Shown here piece by piece: positions 16,941 through 26,077 of a DNA stretch of 64,000 nucleotides. The DNA is taken from the NCBI RefSeq assembly GCF_900168295.1, contig NZ_FVZL01000002.1, positions 62,001-126,000 on the forward strand. The letters are read 5' to 3'. The stretch's first letter is position 1; every line of letters starts with the position of its first letter. Under the pieces are notes generated by a model. It did no database searches and was not told the DNA's origin. It worked only from the letters and a program-made list of their open reading frames with translations. The stretch is from Arthrobacter sp. P2b. Its GTDB lineage: Bacteria; Actinomycetota; Actinomycetes; Actinomycetales; Micrococcaceae. Made by a program: the position numbers and the translations under genes.

Positions 16941-18524
16941 ATGGGCAATCAAGGAGACGACGGCAGGCTGCCCATCATCTACGTCCGCGGCTTCGCCGGA
17001 AACGGCAGCGCCATCAACAGTGCGGTGGATGACCCGTTCTACGGCTTCAGCCAGGGATCGGTCCATGTCCGCTCGGACAGCCGCGGCCGGGCGCAGTTCC
17101 ACCAGTTCGAATCGCCCATGCTGCGCCTCATCACGGACCACAAGTACGAGGTCCCGGTGCATGGGGACCAATGGGCATTCCTGGAAGGCGTGGCAACCGG
17201 CACGGTCAATCCTGCCTCCATCTGGATCTACCGCTTCTACGACAACTCCGCCGACACCTTTGCGGAGGAACCGGACAGCTTTTCGTTTGAAACAGCCGCA
17301 CGTGACCTGTTCAAGCTCATCAAGCTGGTGCTTGACAGGACGGGGGCTCCGAAGGTCTTCCTGGTGGCGCACTCGATGGGCGGGCTGATCTGCCGCTCCC
17401 TGCTGCAGCGCGTGATCCCGGAAGACTCAGCCGACGCGGACGGAAACGTCGATCCTGCCGCCGGAACCAGGTACGTGGCCAGGGTCTTCACCTACGCCAC
17501 ACCGCACGGCGGAATCAGCTTCGCCATCGGATTCGGCCTGCTGGAGCGCATCCGGGACGCAACAGGAATCCACGGTGCCGACATCTTCGGCCCCGACCGC
17601 ATGTATGACTACCTCACTCCTGCAGCCCGGCGGTCCGACCTGAAGCGCGACGGCTTCAAGGGAACGGAGATTCCGGCGGGCAGTTTCCCTGTTGATGAGC
17701 TCTTCTGCCTCGTGGGCTCGAATCCGGAAGACTATGACGTTGCGCTGGGGTTGTCCTCCAAGGCTGTGGGTGCACGCAGCGACGGATTGGTCCAGATCGA
17801 CAACGCCGCGGTACGTGGCGCTCCGCTCGCCATTGTCCACCGGGCCCACAGCGGCCGGTACGGGATCGTCAACTCCGAAGAGGGGTACCAGAACCTTCAG
17901 CGCTTCCTCTTCGGGGACCTGAAAGTCCAGATTGAGCTTGTGGGCTTCACTGTCGGAAGGAGCGCCCCGGACGAAGTGGAATTCCAGCTGGATGTTGCCT
18001 TGGCCATCCGCGGGCTGCCCGTCCTGGTCCATGAACAGACTGCCGCCCACTTTTGCCCCATCCAGATTGAGCGCTGGAAAGAAGGTAACCCCATCGATTC
18101 GCCGCAACCCCTCCTCACCACGTTCCTCTCCTCCCACGCTCCCCGGCCCCTGGTGGGCGGAAAGGCGGTGCCCAGGCTCCGGCACGCACTGCGGCTGCGG
18201 CTGTTGTCCATGGTCGAAAAGCAAGGCCGCTTCTTCTTCGACGACCACATGGAACAGACGGAAGACTGGCAGGACACGCTGGTGGTGGACATCCAGCCGC
18301 CGTCCCCCGGACAACCGCTGCCACGGGGCTGGGCCGCCTGGAACAGCACCATCCCCACAGCGTTGCGGGACTGGGACCCGGAGGACAAGGACCGGCTGGT
18401 GGACCAGGACAAAACGGCCAACAGGTGGCGCGGCCGGATCGATGTTCCGGACCTGATGAAGCCCCTGCTCGGAGACAACGCCGGCTTGCAGATCACCGTG
18501 ACGCCGCGGGTGCTGCCGGTGTAG
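16941..18524 (+). CDS. PGAP1-like alpha/beta hydrolase without signal peptide
   Basis: 527 residues from the ATG at 16941, preceded by GGAAGAGGGG. Residues ~8-340 form an alpha/beta hydrolase of the lipase/PGAP1-like group: a first strand LPIIYVRGFAG and the nucleophile elbow AHSMGG (Ser145). Candidate acid and base residues occur in GARSDGLVQID and VHRAHSGRYG. The C-terminal ~180 residues are a beta-rich region of unknown family. No signal peptide, lipobox or membrane helix is present, although such enzymes usually act on lipids or esters at membranes. First unit with a SARP box. Confidence 0.75.
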   Translation: MGNQGDDGRLPIIYVRGFAGNGSAINSAVDDPFYGFSQGSVHVRSDSRGRAQFHQFESPMLRLITDHKYEVPVHGDQWAFLEGVATGTVNPASIWIYRFYDNSADTFAEEPDSFSFETAARDLFKLIKLVLDRTGAPKVFLVAHSMGGLICRSLLQRVIPEDSADADGNVDPAAGTRYVARVFTYATPHGGISFAIGFGLLERIRDATGIHGADIFGPDRMYDYLTPAARRSDLKRDGFKGTEIPAGSFPVDELFCLVGSNPEDYDVALGLSSKAVGARSDGLVQIDNAAVRGAPLAIVHRAHSGRYGIVNSEEGYQNLQRFLFGDLKVQIELVGFTVGRSAPDEVEFQLDVALAIRGLPVLVHEQTAAHFCPIQIERWKEGNPIDSPQPLLTTFLSSHAPRPLVGGKAVPRLRHALRLRLLSMVEKQGRFFFDDHMEQTEDWQDTLVVDIQPPSPGQPLPRGWAAWNSTIPTALRDWDPEDKDRLVDQDKTANRWRGRIDVPDLMKPLLGDNAGLQITVTPRVLPV

Positions 18525-18544
18525 CATCGGGCCACGGAGTAGCC

Positions 18545-18577
18545 GTAACGGTGACGTAACGCGCGGCTGCCTAGACT
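18545..18577 (+). promoter_or_regulatory. Candidate SARP box and -10 for the M4 peptidase gene
   Basis: GTAACG (18545) and GTAACG (18556) are direct repeats with an 11-bp period, followed after 10 bp by TAGACT (18572-18577), a fitting -10. This is the classical SARP-dependent promoter layout, with the repeat taking the place of a -35. Transcription would start near 18584, some 40 bp before the ATG. Confidence 0.68.
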
Positions 18578-18625
18578 CGCTGCCTACCAGTCCACTACGC
18601 CGGTTGAGCCAGTCGGAAGAAGCCA

Positions 18626-20368
18626 ATGATGTCCCAGTTGCAGGGGTTTCACTACCACGCCGGGGCGGAAGGTGCGCAGGCGCGGTCCGCCGAGTCGTTC
18701 AGGAGCCAACCACCCGCCGGGGCACCGGACGCGCCTGCCCTCTCCTTCAACAGCAACGAGGCCGCCGCCAGGTATTACCTCGACCAACTGCTCCAGCAGG
18801 ACGAACGTCCGGCCATGAGGTCCCTGGTGGAGCCGGAACTCCCGGAGCGCGTTCCCGGGCTGGTGGTGGAAAGTGAGCGGGAAGTGCCCGCGCTGGGGAC
18901 CCGGACCTTGCGTTTTTCGCAGACCTACCGGGACATCCCCATCTTCGGGGCAAGCGCGCTGGTGGAGCTCACCGCATCCCGGGAACTGGTGAGCGTGAAC
19001 GGACAACTGGGTGAAGCTCCGGAGGCCAGCCCTGTCGAGTCCCTGAGCCGGCCCGAGGCACTCGAACGGGTGGCGGTCTTCACCGGTGCGGAGCTTCCTG
19101 CCGACGCCGGCGTTGGCGCGCGGCTGAACTTCTACAAGAAGGACGACGACGGGTCGTGGCACCTCGCGTGGTTTTTCACCGAGCTTCCCGCAGAGCCGCC
19201 TGGCGCAGGTGACCCTGGAACTGCCCCCGATGAAGGACTGCTGGGCCACGGCCTGGGACGGCGGCCGGTTCCGCCCAGCTACAACTACCTGGTGGACGCC
19301 CACAACGGCGAGATCCTGTTCTGCTATAGCGCCGCCCCGACTGCCCTGGCGGTTCCCGCCCGCTGCAAGGGCATCGACGAGGACGAAGAGGAGCAGACGT
19401 TTTTCGGTGAACTGGTTGCTCCGAACGAAACCACATGCCGGCTCAACGACCCCCGCCGCATGGTCCGCACGTACGACCTGAAGTTCGCTGACATCGACAA
19501 CAACCCGCGCGATCCCGACTTTCCCGTAGAGGCGGCCAGCAGCGACTACGGGACGACCAACCGGGCGGCAGTTTCGGCCCACGCCAACGCGTCCCGCGTG
19601 TTGGACTTCTACAACGTGGTGCTGCAACGGAACGGCATCGATGACCAGGGGATGGACCTCATCTCGCTGGTCAACGTCACGGCATCGAGCATGCAGGCTC
19701 CGCCCGCCCTCCTGAACGCCTTCTGGTTCAGGCACCGGATGTGGTACGGCCAGATCCAGAAGAACGGTCGCCTGGTCAGCCTCTCGCGCTTCCTGGATGT
19801 CATCGCACATGAACTCACGCATGGCGTCATCGAAACTACGTCGAACCTGGTCTATGCAACGCAGTCGGGTGCGCTGAACGAATCCTTCGCTGACATTGCC
19901 GGTGTCATCATCAAGAACTGGTACGAAGCGCCGGACCGGGCGGACGTTTCCACGTGGGACTGGGAAATCGGCCCCGGACTGCGGCCGGACGGGCGGCCGC
20001 TGCGGAACTTCGCCGACCCCTCACGCACCGGCCACCCCAAACACATGGACAACTTCCGGCACCTGCGGCCCGGTGAACTGCCCAGCGGAGCCAACGACCA
20101 GGGGTGGGTCCACTTCAACAGCAACATCCACAACAAGGCTGTCCACAACCTGCTGACGATGGAAAACAACGGAGCCCGGGTGTTCACCGTCGAGGATGTC
20201 GCGGTGCTGACGCACTTGGGAATGGCACGGCTGACACCCCTTGCGACGTTCCCGGAAGCCCTTCAGGCGCTGGTTGACGTCGGGCAGACCTACTTCGGCG
20301 GTGACGCGCAGAAGCAGGAGAAGGTCGACTCCATCCGCGCCGCCTACCAGCTGGTCGGAATCGCCTGA
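18626..20368 (+). CDS. M4 (thermolysin) family metallopeptidase lacking a signal peptide
   Basis: 580 residues. Residues ~45-250 resemble the FTP/PepSY-type propeptide of M4 enzymes (TLRFSQTYRDIPIFGASALVE). The catalytic domain (about 290-580) has the zinc motif HELTH at 395-399, the third ligand Glu419 in NESFAD, and VHFNSNIHNKA, which contains the equivalent of the thermolysin active-site histidine. All catalytic residues are therefore present. Unusually, the N-terminus is hydrophilic, with no Sec, Tat or lipoprotein signal, although M4 enzymes are normally secreted. GGAAGAAG precedes the ATG. It has its own SARP box and converges with the operon ending at 20381. Confidence 0.85.
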   Translation: MMSQLQGFHYHAGAEGAQARSAESFRSQPPAGAPDAPALSFNSNEAAARYYLDQLLQQDERPAMRSLVEPELPERVPGLVVESEREVPALGTRTLRFSQTYRDIPIFGASALVELTASRELVSVNGQLGEAPEASPVESLSRPEALERVAVFTGAELPADAGVGARLNFYKKDDDGSWHLAWFFTELPAEPPGAGDPGTAPDEGLLGHGLGRRPVPPSYNYLVDAHNGEILFCYSAAPTALAVPARCKGIDEDEEEQTFFGELVAPNETTCRLNDPRRMVRTYDLKFADIDNNPRDPDFPVEAASSDYGTTNRAAVSAHANASRVLDFYNVVLQRNGIDDQGMDLISLVNVTASSMQAPPALLNAFWFRHRMWYGQIQKNGRLVSLSRFLDVIAHELTHGVIETTSNLVYATQSGALNESFADIAGVIIKNWYEAPDRADVSTWDWEIGPGLRPDGRPLRNFADPSRTGHPKHMDNFRHLRPGELPSGANDQGWVHFNSNIHNKAVHNLLTMENNGARVFTVEDVAVLTHLGMARLTPLATFPEALQALVDVGQTYFGGDAQKQEKVDSIRAAYQLVGIA

Positions 20369-20380
20369 GGCAATGCGCCG

Positions 20381-20704
20381 CTAATGTTGCCCCTTGTCGA
20401 TCACGAGTTTGTCAGGGGCCCACGACTGGATCCGGCGGGGGAGCTGACCGCCGGCATCAGCAGCGACGGTCACTTGGGCCTCCCCGTTTCCGAGGTCTTC
20501 CCAGCGCCCCGGCGTGGCCTGGCCGCGGTCATCCGGGCTGCTGCCGTGCCAGATGCAGGTACCGTCCGCCCGTACCTCGATGGCGTCCCGCCAACGGGCG
20601 GGACGCAAAGGGTAGTCGCGCGGACGAAACACCATGGCGGAGGACGTATCCTCCTCGTGCGCGTGCAGCCAGATCCCAGTAACTTCCGGCGGGACCCCGC
20701 TCAC
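20381..20704 (-). CDS. Small hypothetical protein, beta-rich (lipocalin-like pattern)
   Basis: 107 residues from a GTG at 20704. The alternating pattern (GIWLHAHEEDTSSAMVFRP, then ADGTCIWHG, GRWEDLGNG, WAPDKLVID) resembles small beta-barrel proteins that compare a 'condition text' of strands with Gly-X-Trp turns, but no family can be named firmly. No signal peptide. It is the last gene of the nuclease-peptidase operon, 36 bp after the M43 gene, and might be an inhibitor or accessory protein of the hydrolases. That role is a guess from position. Confidence 0.55.
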   Translation of the reverse strand: MSGVPPEVTGIWLHAHEEDTSSAMVFRPRDYPLRPARWRDAIEVRADGTCIWHGSSPDDRGQATPGRWEDLGNGEAQVTVAADAGGQLPRRIQSWAPDKLVIDKGQH

Positions 20705-20740
20705 GGGTTCGCCCGTCCTGGCGCTGTGGTCATCGTCCCA

Positions 20741-21898
20741 TCATCCACCTGTTGAGGCCGTAGCCGCACTGTTGAGCGCCCCGCGGATGCCATCCAGAAT
20801 CGACTGGATCCGTTCGTTGTCCTTGCGGAGCCGTTCGATTTCCTGCCGCAGCTGCAGCACGTCGCCGTCCTCCTGCTTCTGTTCCGGGCCGGACTGCGCC
20901 GGGGCTGCCGTTGCCGCCGCGCCAGGCAGGGCGAAAGCGGGAGTGGCCAGGAAGGAAGCCCGGGCCCCTTCAAGGCAAGCGTCCATGCGCCGCGACTGGC
21001 CTTTCGTGAACATAAACATGGCGGCGTCGTCGGTGTAGTCCATGTAGTTCATGAACATGTTGCCGTCCGGTCCGTTGTTGCAGCTGATCTGCGGGAACGT
21101 CGGGCTGTTGAAGGTGGCGTCCGCCTGGTTCGGCGTGTCGTCGACGAAGTCGGTTCCACTGCATGACCCGCGGTCATCGCCCCAGATGTGCCGCAGATCC
21201 AGCCAGTGCCCGATCTCGTGCGTTGCGGTCCGCCCAAGGTCGAAGGGGGCCTGCGCCGTCCCGCCCTTGCCGAAGCAGAAGCTTGCGATGACAACGCCGT
21301 CGGTAGTGGGCGGGCCGCCGGGAAACTGCGCATATCCAAGGATTGTCCGGCCGATAGTGTCCTTGAGGTCGTTGCACACCCAGATGTTGAGGTACTCATC
21401 GCTGGGCCAGCCATCGGCCCCGCCAGTGTTGCTGGACTTCACGTCGTCGAATTCGGTGGTGAAGAACTGCATGGTTGTCGGCGTCCGGGTGATTCCGTCG
21501 GTCGGGTTGCCGTCCGGGTCCTGCGACGCGAGCCGGAATTCTATGTTGCAGTCCGCCACCCTGTCCGCCCACACCGCCGGAACGCCCGCGACGTCAGGGT
21601 TGCCGGCGCGGAAGTCCTCGTTAAGGACGTCCACCTGGCTCTGGATCTGGGCTTCGCTGATGTTCTGGGCAGGGTCAGCAGGATTGTGCACCACATGGAC
21701 CACGATCGGGATGACGAGGACGCCGTGCCGTCCAACGCGGCGGGTCTGTTCCTCGTAGGCCAGCGCCCGGTTGTCGATCAGGGCGCGGCGTTCCTGGTAA
21801 GTGACGCTCTGGTTCAGCAGCCGCCGGTGTACTTCCATGGTGCCGCACAGTTCACGGCTCCTCGGCTCCGTAGCGTTCAATTGGTTTGTCTCAAACAT
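20741..21898 (-). CDS. M43 (pappalysin/cytophagalysin) metallopeptidase without signal peptide
   Basis: 385 residues from the ATG at 21898, which follows AGGAGAAG; an upstream in-frame start is less likely. The M43 domain covers about 60-330, with the zinc motif [11 protein letters not shown] at 227-237 and the Met-turn segment NYMDYTDD. Cysteine pairs are placed as in the family. After an Ala/Pro linker the C-terminus (about 345-375) is a short coiled coil ([16 protein letters not shown]) that could mediate oligomerisation. M43 enzymes are normally exported, but no signal is visible here. Third gene of a four-gene operon, 32 bp from the HAD-M28 gene. Confidence 0.85.
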   Translation of the reverse strand: MFETNQLNATEPRSRELCGTMEVHRRLLNQSVTYQERRALIDNRALAYEEQTRRVGRHGVLVIPIVVHVVHNPADPAQNISEAQIQSQVDVLNEDFRAGNPDVAGVPAVWADRVADCNIEFRLASQDPDGNPTDGITRTPTTMQFFTTEFDDVKSSNTGGADGWPSDEYLNIWVCNDLKDTIGRTILGYAQFPGGPPTTDGVVIASFCFGKGGTAQAPFDLGRTATHEIGHWLDLRHIWGDDRGSCSGTDFVDDTPNQADATFNSPTFPQISCNNGPDGNMFMNYMDYTDDAAMFMFTKGQSRRMDACLEGARASFLATPAFALPGAAATAAPAQSGPEQKQEDGDVLQLRQEIERLRKDNERIQSILDGIRGALNSAATASTGG

Positions 21899-21930
21899 CG
21901 TTTCTTCTCCTTCACGTGATGGGTCCGGCA

Positions 21931-23673
21931 CTACATGTCCAAGCCGAGGGCCTGCGTAACGAAGGTGGCGTTCATCCGCAGAATCTCCATGGCGAGGCTG
22001 ATGTCGAGTGTCTCGAGCGTGTCCCGCTCGGTGTGGACCCGGTCGTTGGCCGAGTCGGTGCCCTCGATGGTCAGGACGGCCGGGATCCCGAGATCGATGA
22101 AGGGCACGTGGTCGCTGTTGAAAGGGTTAAGGCTGGTCTGGACGGCCAGGGACGTGTGTTCCCTAGCGATGCCGGCCAACGCGTCCATGACCGGCTGCGA
22201 CACCGGTGCACCTTCGAGCAGCACGGCGGGAAGGCTGGAGTTCCGGCAGGCAATCATGTCCATGTTGAGCACGGCGCTGATGCGGGTGCGCTCGGCCCCA
22301 TCGAGTCCGGCCACGTAATGGCGGCTTCCGAACAGTCCCTGCTCTTCGCCGCCGAACAGGATGAGCCGGAGGTCATGCCTTCCTGTACGGCCGGCGAGGG
22401 CCCGCGCGACGGCGAGCACGCCCGCTGCGCCCGACGCATTGTCGTCCGCCCCGGGTGCCGCTGCCGCCATGCCTTGGGTGTTCACGGAATCCAGGTGGGC
22501 GGTGACGAGCACTACCTTCCGCTCCCCGCCGTCGCCGGTGCGGTCCGCGATGAGGTTGCGGCTTGTTCCGCCGGGCACCGGCACGGTCTGGACGGATGTG
22601 GCAAACCCGAGGTCCTGCAGGCGGTCCTTTGCCCACTCAAGTGCACCCAGGAACTCTGCGCTTCTGGAGTGCCTGGTCCGCAGGAAAGCCAGCCGGTCGA
22701 CGTCGTCCGTGAACGACTCCGGCGACAGCACAGCGACCGCCGTGCCCGTGTCATCAGCGGGAACGGCCCCGGGCCGGGCCGGCAGTTCATCGAACACCAC
22801 TGTGCCGGCCGGAAGCGGCCGGACCGAGTAGCAGGACGCGTGCGGGCCTCCCGGCGGGGAACCCGGATCGGCGTCGACCACCAGGTAGCGTCCCTTGTCC
22901 ACGATGATCCGGGCGTCGGGGTGGTCCTCCTGGAAAGAGCGGCCGATCTGGGTGACGACGTGCAGCCGCTCCTCCGGAACGAACAGGCGGCCATCACCAG
23001 CCACATCGCCGTGCCGGCCGCGCTCTCCCGCTGCGGCGGGTGACCGCACCACCAGCACATCACCGAGCCTCGTCCAGGTACCCCCGGTTGCTGCAACGCG
23101 GTCCATGACCGCGCTCCGCGTTGCCGGCGAAACATGCAGCACGGTCGTCTCCACCGGTTCCCCATTCCCAAGGAACGCCTGCACCAGCGGAATGAGTTCA
23201 GCCAACGTTTCCAACCCGCCGTCCGGCTGCCCGGGACCGCGCACATGGACTGCCGCAAGTCCCAGCAGGCCGGCGGCGCGCACGTGGTCGATGTTTTCGG
23301 TGACGAAGAATACGTCCTTGAACTCAAGGGCCGGACTGATCTTCGAGGCTGCCGTCCGGAAGACAGCCTCGTCCGGCTTGAACACGCCCACCTCCGTGGA
23401 AAGCGTGACGCGCTCCGCGACGGGCTCGAAGAACGCCCGGATGCCGAGGTCATCAAGCAGGCTGTAGTACTGCTGCTGGATGGTGCCGACGTCCGATGGC
23501 TGGTGAGGCATGTGGAAGTCTGACACGAGGCCCAGGAGCGGCGCGGCTTGCCCGTCCCTGCGCGGGGAAGCGATGGCCTCAAGCGTCTCGAGTGCCCCCG
23601 GCCGCAGGACACCCGCGCTTTCCAGCGTGTCCCCGAGATCGAACAGGACGAGTTTCACAGCGCGGCGTTCCAT
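21931..23673 (-). CDS. HAD phosphatase-M28 aminopeptidase fusion protein
   Basis: 580 residues joining two unrelated enzymes. Residues ~5-165 are a HAD domain: motif I LFDLGDTL, motif II VSDF, the motif III lysine in [10 protein letters not shown], motif [15 protein letters not shown] middle region (about 170-330) is unassigned. Residues ~340-580 are an M28 di-zinc aminopeptidase/transferase domain with every metal ligand: AHLDS (His393), GADDN (Asp410/411), GGEE (Glu443/444), NMDM (Asp472) and SDH (His522). No signal peptide, in contrast to most M28 enzymes. It lies 10 bp after the nuclease gene in the same operon. I do not recall this domain order as a described family. Confidence 0.82.
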   Translation of the reverse strand: MERRAVKLVLFDLGDTLESAGVLRPGALETLEAIASPRRDGQAAPLLGLVSDFHMPHQPSDVGTIQQQYYSLLDDLGIRAFFEPVAERVTLSTEVGVFKPDEAVFRTAASKISPALEFKDVFFVTENIDHVRAAGLLGLAAVHVRGPGQPDGGLETLAELIPLVQAFLGNGEPVETTVLHVSPATRSAVMDRVAATGGTWTRLGDVLVVRSPAAAGERGRHGDVAGDGRLFVPEERLHVVTQIGRSFQEDHPDARIIVDKGRYLVVDADPGSPPGGPHASCYSVRPLPAGTVVFDELPARPGAVPADDTGTAVAVLSPESFTDDVDRLAFLRTRHSRSAEFLGALEWAKDRLQDLGFATSVQTVPVPGGTSRNLIADRTGDGGERKVVLVTAHLDSVNTQGMAAAAPGADDNASGAAGVLAVARALAGRTGRHDLRLILFGGEEQGLFGSRHYVAGLDGAERTRISAVLNMDMIACRNSSLPAVLLEGAPVSQPVMDALAGIAREHTSLAVQTSLNPFNSDHVPFIDLGIPAVLTIEGTDSANDRVHTERDTLETLDISLAMEILRMNATFVTQALGLDM

Positions 23674-23683
23674 CTCCGGCCCA

Positions 23684-24511
23684 TCACCACTGGATGTCCG
23701 CCAGGCCGCTCAGCGTTTCCCGCTCACCGGCGGCCCGCAGCAATGTACGGGCGTCCGCGTCCTGAATCGCGTCGGCGAAGCGCAGCCCGGTACGTTCTTC
23801 GAGTTCCTCCGTGCTCACCTGGAAGGCCCGGAACTCGTCCAGGTCGAGGGCTTCGAAGGGGTTCAGGTTCTGGGTCAGCAGGAAGGCCCTGCTCTTGAAC
23901 TCGCCGCCCGACACATAGGCGAGGATCTTCCAGTATTCCCGCGGCAGCCTGACGCCCCGGTACTCGCGGTCATTGTCCTGGAAGATGGGTCCCCCAAAAG
24001 CGGTCACCTTCAAGTCCTGGACGTCGACATCGGCGAAGACTGCGTCCTCCAGCCGCCCCCAGACCCCGTCCTTGCTGCTCTGGTTGAAGTCGTCCATCTG
24101 CGGCGCGATGTTGGTGAAAAAGAACGAGTCCTTGTTTGCGCTCCTGGCCTCCGTCTCTGAACCCCACACAAGATCCGCACGGCGGGCGAGGTGCCCGCGG
24201 TCCAGGCGGTTGCCGCTGTACAGTTCATCGCCGTTCTGGAACTGGGCCGGAATGCGGGAGTCCTTGACGAATGGGATGCCGTTCCGGCTCACCTTCCTGA
24301 TGCTCCCGCCGTCTATATTCCACGCTACCCACCGCGCAAACCCCCGCGACTTGCTGAGGGCGAGGGAGAAGTGCGTGTAGGGAATCGCGGTGGACCCGTC
24401 GAGCTGCACGGCGTCGTCCGACAACACAGCATCAAGAGCGGGCGGTTCCAGCTCGTTTCCGAGGAACCCGGACGCGTAGCCGCTGATGTGAAGTTTTTGG
24501 TTCTGGACCAT
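23684..24511 (-). CDS. NUC1-type DNA/RNA non-specific endonuclease without signal peptide
   Basis: 275 residues. The beta-beta-alpha-Me nuclease domain spans about 40-240, with the DRGH active-site motif at 104-107 (DRGHLARRAD) and the Mg-binding Asn in the FTNIAPQMDDFNQ block. Such enzymes cut DNA and RNA without sequence specificity and are usually exported or kept with an inhibitor. Here there is no signal peptide and no recognised inhibitor. The ATG at 24511 lies only 6 bases after a TAGGTT -10 box, so the mRNA is probably leaderless. First gene of the operon running to 20381. Confidence 0.85.
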   Translation of the reverse strand: MVQNQKLHISGYASGFLGNELEPPALDAVLSDDAVQLDGSTAIPYTHFSLALSKSRGFARWVAWNIDGGSIRKVSRNGIPFVKDSRIPAQFQNGDELYSGNRLDRGHLARRADLVWGSETEARSANKDSFFFTNIAPQMDDFNQSSKDGVWGRLEDAVFADVDVQDLKVTAFGGPIFQDNDREYRGVRLPREYWKILAYVSGGEFKSRAFLLTQNLNPFEALDLDEFRAFQVSTEELEERTGLRFADAIQDADARTLLRAAGERETLSGLADIQW

Positions 24512-24517
24512 GGCCGC

Positions 24518-24550
24518 AACCTAGTACCGGCGGCGTTATCCATGCGTTAC
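24518..24550 (-). promoter_or_regulatory. Candidate SARP box and leaderless promoter of the nuclease operon
   Basis: On the minus strand, GTAACG (24550-24545) and ATAACG (24539-24534) repeat with an 11-bp period. After exactly 10 bp comes TAGGTT (24523-24518), the same geometry as at 18545-18577. The ATG follows six bases later, which fits an actinobacterial leaderless promoter. Confidence 0.65.
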
Positions 24551-24590
24551 GGCGCCCGCCGGGATACCGGGCGGGGCGTGCTCGGCCCGC

Positions 24591-25352
24591 CTATTGGTGC
24601 AACTGTGCCAGGGCTTCCGCCAGCGGCATGCGCAGTGCCGGACCGTGGCCGGGCAGGATGACCGAAGCGTTGACGCCGGCCAGGCGGCGGGTTGCAGCCA
24701 CGGCCGCTGCCGGATTCGTGTGGTACATGGGGTGGAGCATCTGGGGGCCGGTAGTCCGGCTGAGTGGGTGGCCGCCGACGAATGAGTCCCCGACGGCGAT
24801 CGCGCCTGCATGCGGTAACAGGACTGAGGCGTTGCCCGGGGTGTGGCCCGGCAGCAGGATTGCTTCCGGGGAGCCCGGCAGGCTTCGCAGCCCCGCCGGG
24901 TTCCACGCCCGTGCTTGCGTTGCCGGCTTCGCTTTCAGGGCCCCAGCTTGAATGACGTGCAGCAACCAGCGGAAGACGCGCGGGCGCCAGGCCCGGACCA
25001 GTACCTGGCCGAACGTGACCTGGTGCTTCTCCTTCCCCTGGACGTGGGGCAGCTCCTCGGGGGCGCACAGGATGGGTGTCCCGAATGACGTGGAGAAAAA
25101 CGCCGCGGAGCCGGTATGGTCCACATGGCCGTGGGTGATCAGCATGGCCTTGGTGTCGGCCGGCTCCAGCCCCAGATAGCGGATGGACTCTAGGACGAGG
25201 GGCCGGTCTGCGGGATAACCGCTGTCGATGAGGATAAAGCCGGCCTGGTCACGGACCACAACCCAGTTGGCAGCGGGGCCTTCGACGAAGTACACGCCGG
25301 GTGCCTGCTCTGAAACGTGGTCCGCCGGCTCCCAGCGGGTTGGATGCTGCAC
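24591..25352 (-). CDS. Metallo-beta-lactamase-fold hydrolase
   Basis: 253 residues. The zinc-binding motif HGHVDH is at 74-79, with the further ligands in LLPGHTPG (His), AVGDSFVG (Asp) and ILPGHGP (His). This is a glyoxalase II-like or general MBL-fold hydrolase; the substrate is unknown. No signal peptide. It lies upstream of the nuclease operon on the same strand but is separated from it by the SARP promoter, so it is probably not part of that regulon. Confidence 0.88.
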   Translation of the reverse strand: MQHPTRWEPADHVSEQAPGVYFVEGPAANWVVVRDQAGFILIDSGYPADRPLVLESIRYLGLEPADTKAMLITHGHVDHTGSAAFFSTSFGTPILCAPEELPHVQGKEKHQVTFGQVLVRAWRPRVFRWLLHVIQAGALKAKPATQARAWNPAGLRSLPGSPEAILLPGHTPGNASVLLPHAGAIAVGDSFVGGHPLSRTTGPQMLHPMYHTNPAAAVAATRRLAGVNASVILPGHGPALRMPLAEALAQLHQ

Positions 25353-25398
25353 AGGTTCCAGACTATCTGCTGCCCCAGCCGGTCCCTCAAACCAGTGG

Positions 25399-26031
25399 TC
25401 ACTGCAGCCGCAGCCCGCTCAGGGGCTCCGACGTAGAATTCACCATCAGCACGGCGGGTGCCTGACCCTCCACATAGGAGATGGCCGACACCGCACCGGG
25501 GCTGATGACGATCCGCTGGAAGAGGTCCAGGTGCGTCCCCATCGCATGGGCCACCGCGGCCTTGATGGGGTCGGCGTGGGAGAAACATACGACGACGCCT
25601 CCGGGGTGTGCGGAGCGCAGCACCTCGAGTGCGGCGACCATCCGTGCCTGCATCTCCGTGAAGCTCTCCCCGCCGGGAAAACGGAAGGTTGAGGGACTGT
25701 GCTGGACGGCCTGCCACTGCGGCAAACCAGTCAGGTCGGCGAGCGCGGCGCCGGTCCACTCACCAAAGTCGCACTCGATGAGGCCTGCGTCCTCGTGCAC
25801 AGCGAGCCCGGCGCTGACTGCAGAGGGCTCCGCGGTCTGGCAGGCGCGCTCCAAAGGCGAGCTGTGGATGGCGTCAACCGGGAGCCCGGCGAGGCGCTCC
25901 GCCACCCGTTCCGCCTGCACCCGGCCCCGCTCGGACAGGTAAAGTCCCGGGGTGCGTCCGGGCAGCACCCGGCCGGTGGTGGGCGTCTCCCCGTGGCGCA
26001 CCAGGAGGAGAAGAGTGCTTTCAGCAGTCAT
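25399..26031 (-). CDS. Histidine phosphatase family protein
   Basis: 210 residues. It starts with the phosphatase motif LVRHGET (catalytic His13). A PLERACQTAE block and the second catalytic histidine in VVCFSHADPIK complete the phosphoglycerate-mutase-like site. The family removes phosphate from diverse small molecules. Its form resembles the mycobacterial MSMEG_4193-type phosphomutase-like proteins. The gene is divergent from the MoxR-type ATPase gene, whose start is 46 bp away. Confidence 0.85.
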   Translation of the reverse strand: MTAESTLLLLVRHGETPTTGRVLPGRTPGLYLSERGRVQAERVAERLAGLPVDAIHSSPLERACQTAEPSAVSAGLAVHEDAGLIECDFGEWTGAALADLTGLPQWQAVQHSPSTFRFPGGESFTEMQARMVAALEVLRSAHPGGVVVCFSHADPIKAAVAHAMGTHLDLFQRIVISPGAVSAISYVEGQAPAVLMVNSTSEPLSGLRLQ

Positions 26032-26077
26032 CAGCCTAAGCGTAGATTCCCGGTGGCCGGAGGGCTACCGTAGTGGG

